This document shows, one piece after another, positions 63,298 to 64,000 of a DNA stretch of 64,000 nt (its first letter is position 1; each line of letters starts with the position of its first letter). The notes below the pieces were generated by a model, which saw nothing but the letters and a program-made list of their open reading frames with translations, was not told where the DNA came from and made no database searches. The translations under genes were made by a program, and so were the position numbers. The stretch comes from VRUE01 sp963737575 (GTDB taxonomy: Bacteria; Actinomycetota; Thermoleophilia; Solirubrobacterales; 70-9), in assembly GCA_963737575.1 (NCBI GenBank), contig CAVTTJ010000009.1, positions 372,001 to 436,000 on the forward strand, written 5' to 3'.

Positions 63298-63957
63298 TCA
63301 GGTCACCGTGGGCGGCGATGGCGGTGGCGGGCCCAACCACGCGTATGGCCGGCCGCGGCGACGGATGAGGATCGTCTGTCCCGAGGCGGCACGCTCCATG
63401 TAGTAACCGAACCGGTTGCGGAACTCATGGGCCCCGACCTCATTGGATCGAGAGGCATCTGTTGCCTCGTCAGTGGAGCTGAGGGGGCTCGAACCCCTGA
63501 CCTCGTCGCTGCCAGCGACGCGCTCTTCCAGCTGAGCTACAGCCCCGGGAAACTCAAAATCGGTGGCCCAGTTTAGCGCCGCTCGTTGGCCGTTTTGCGG
63601 TTCGCCGATGCGCAGGTTGACCATCGTCTGGCCCGAGAAAGCGGCGATCGGCAGGAGATAGCAGCGGTCGAGCGATTCGCAATAGATCGCGATCGCGTCG
63701 ATCTCCTTCTCGTCGTAGGTGGACTTCACGTAGCCGCGAGTGGGCGAGTGATACGAGGAGCTGATCCGCGCATGAATGACGTCGCCCTTCCTACTGCCCC
63801 ATTTGCACTGCACTCGGAGGATCCGAGCTCCGAGATCAAGTGCCAGGTCGTAGCGCCCATGCTCGGTCAGTGGCTTCAGTACCTGCAACCCAAGGCGCAC
63901 GGCTTCCTTGGCGATCGCCAGCTCGGCGATGCTGCCCTTGTCGCTGGTGCGCGCCAC
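63298..63957 (-). CDS. PD-(D/E)XK nuclease-like domain fused through a tRNA gene to a Phd/YefM antitoxin-like domain
   Basis: Residues 1-137 resemble the PD-(D/E)XK family of the homing endonuclease I-Ssp6803I (PDDEXK_5): E12, D37 in HGRYDLAL, Q50 and K52 in RVQCKWG, then EIDAIAIYC. Residues 138-162 are the translation of a complete tRNA-Ala gene on the same strand (the well-known GAVAQLEER pattern). Residues 174-210 (VGAHEFRNRFGYYMERAASG, then RRRGRPYAWLGP) resemble Phd/YefM antitoxins, and no ATG, GTG or TTG in this frame lies between the tRNA and that domain. The start is GTG 63957 with no clear Shine-Dalgarno; the frame stays open to the window edge, so it could begin earlier. Confidence 0.7.
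   Translation of the reverse strand: MARTSDKGSIAELAIAKEAVRLGLQVLKPLTEHGRYDLALDLGARILRVQCKWGSRKGDVIHARISSSYHSPTRGYVKSTYDEKEIDAIAIYCESLDRCYLLPIAAFSGQTMVNLRIGEPQNGQRAALNWATDFEFPGAVAQLEERVAGSDEVRGSSPLSSTDEATDASRSNEVGAHEFRNRFGYYMERAASGQTILIRRRGRPYAWLGPPPPSPPTVT
63474..63546 (-). tRNA. tRNA-Ala (anticodon GGC)
   Basis: All arms fold: acceptor GGGGCTG with CAGCTCC (one G-U pair), D-arm GCTC...GAGC, anticodon stem CGTCG/CGACG with loop CTGGCAG, T-arm AGGGG-TTCGAGC-CCCCT, and discriminator A. The anticodon GGC reads alanine codon GCC, very frequent in this genome. The 3' CCA is not encoded. The gene is embedded in frame inside a protein-coding reading frame on the same strand. Confidence 0.97.
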
Positions 63958-64000
63958 CGACGTAGGTTCGCCGCCAGTCGGGAACGAATCAACACCGGAG

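Noticed and set aside
63474..63546. Group I intron interrupting the tRNA, suggested by the I-Ssp6803I-like nuclease domain
   Set aside because: The tRNA-Ala is uninterrupted and folds completely; the nuclease domain lies 5' of the tRNA, not inside its anticodon loop.

Overview
The window is GC-rich chromosomal DNA, densely packed with genes, from an actinobacterium. The gene content and gene style suggest the class Thermoleophilia (Solirubrobacterales-like): uvrA and uvrB near a sugar ABC operon, phoH-ybeY-era, hrcA-dnaJ-prmA, comEA-comEC-holA-rpsT, HadA/HadB-like dehydratases before lepA, and many short-leader or GTG starts. This placement is inferred from gene content and was not checked against any database.

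Layout. 1-4.3 kb: a ROK sugar kinase faces a three-gene sugar ABC importer (binding lipoprotein, ATPase, permease). 4.3-11 kb: uvrA, a DUF559/AbiEi-like protein, a thioredoxin-TPR chaperone-like protein and uvrB. 11-20 kb: small membrane proteins, an MFS exporter, a lytic transglycosylase, coaE, rpsA, a geranylgeranyl-reductase-like flavoprotein, a DMT transporter, and an ECF sigma factor with a membrane-spanning Gly/Ser-rich tail followed by a secreted acidic repeat protein. 20-28.4 kb: polA, a secreted protein, a TfoX-like protein, malic enzyme, a TIGR01777 epimerase, a small lipoprotein and a PPi-type phosphofructokinase. 28.3-37.2 kb: a his-trp supraoperon on the minus strand (hisIE, trpE, trpG, trpD, trpC, an HtrA-like protease, trpF, trpB, trpA, a 49-residue membrane peptide). 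37.2-39.2 kb: tetR and a divergent flavin monooxygenase with a visible operator. 39.1-42.9 kb: phoH (carrying an intein), ybeY, era and a YqeY gene. 43-50 kb: murI, a DUF2269-like protein, prmA, zinc-finger-less dnaJ, hrcA, two MaoC-fold dehydratases and lepA. 50-60 kb: a large membrane protein, murJ, rpsT, holA, comEC, comEA, a cupin protein and leuS. 60-64 kb: SpoIIM-like and CBU_0592-like membrane proteins, a second HtrA-like protease, a ZIP transporter, and a PD-(D/E)XK reading frame with a complete tRNA-Ala gene inside it.

Most notable points. (1) At 63298-63957 one reading frame runs from a PD-(D/E)XK nuclease-like domain, through a whole same-strand tRNA-Ala(GGC) gene, into a Phd/YefM antitoxin-like domain that has no start codon of its own. 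(2) PhoH carries a 359-residue intein with the Trp/Cys/Thr signature of class 3 inteins and a LAGLIDADG endonuclease. (3) About ten related repeats sit at gene boundaries, and several supply the ribosome-binding site and start codon of the next gene. (4) A second group of G-rich palindromic elements lies between genes and also in frame inside coding regions (prmA, the 681-residue membrane protein twice, the comEC C-terminus). (5) Six genes (uvrB, polA, trpF, trpG, leuS and the second HtrA) each carry one apparent single-base frameshift, at least four at a clear G/C run. I read these as sequencing or assembly indels rather than six independent gene losses.
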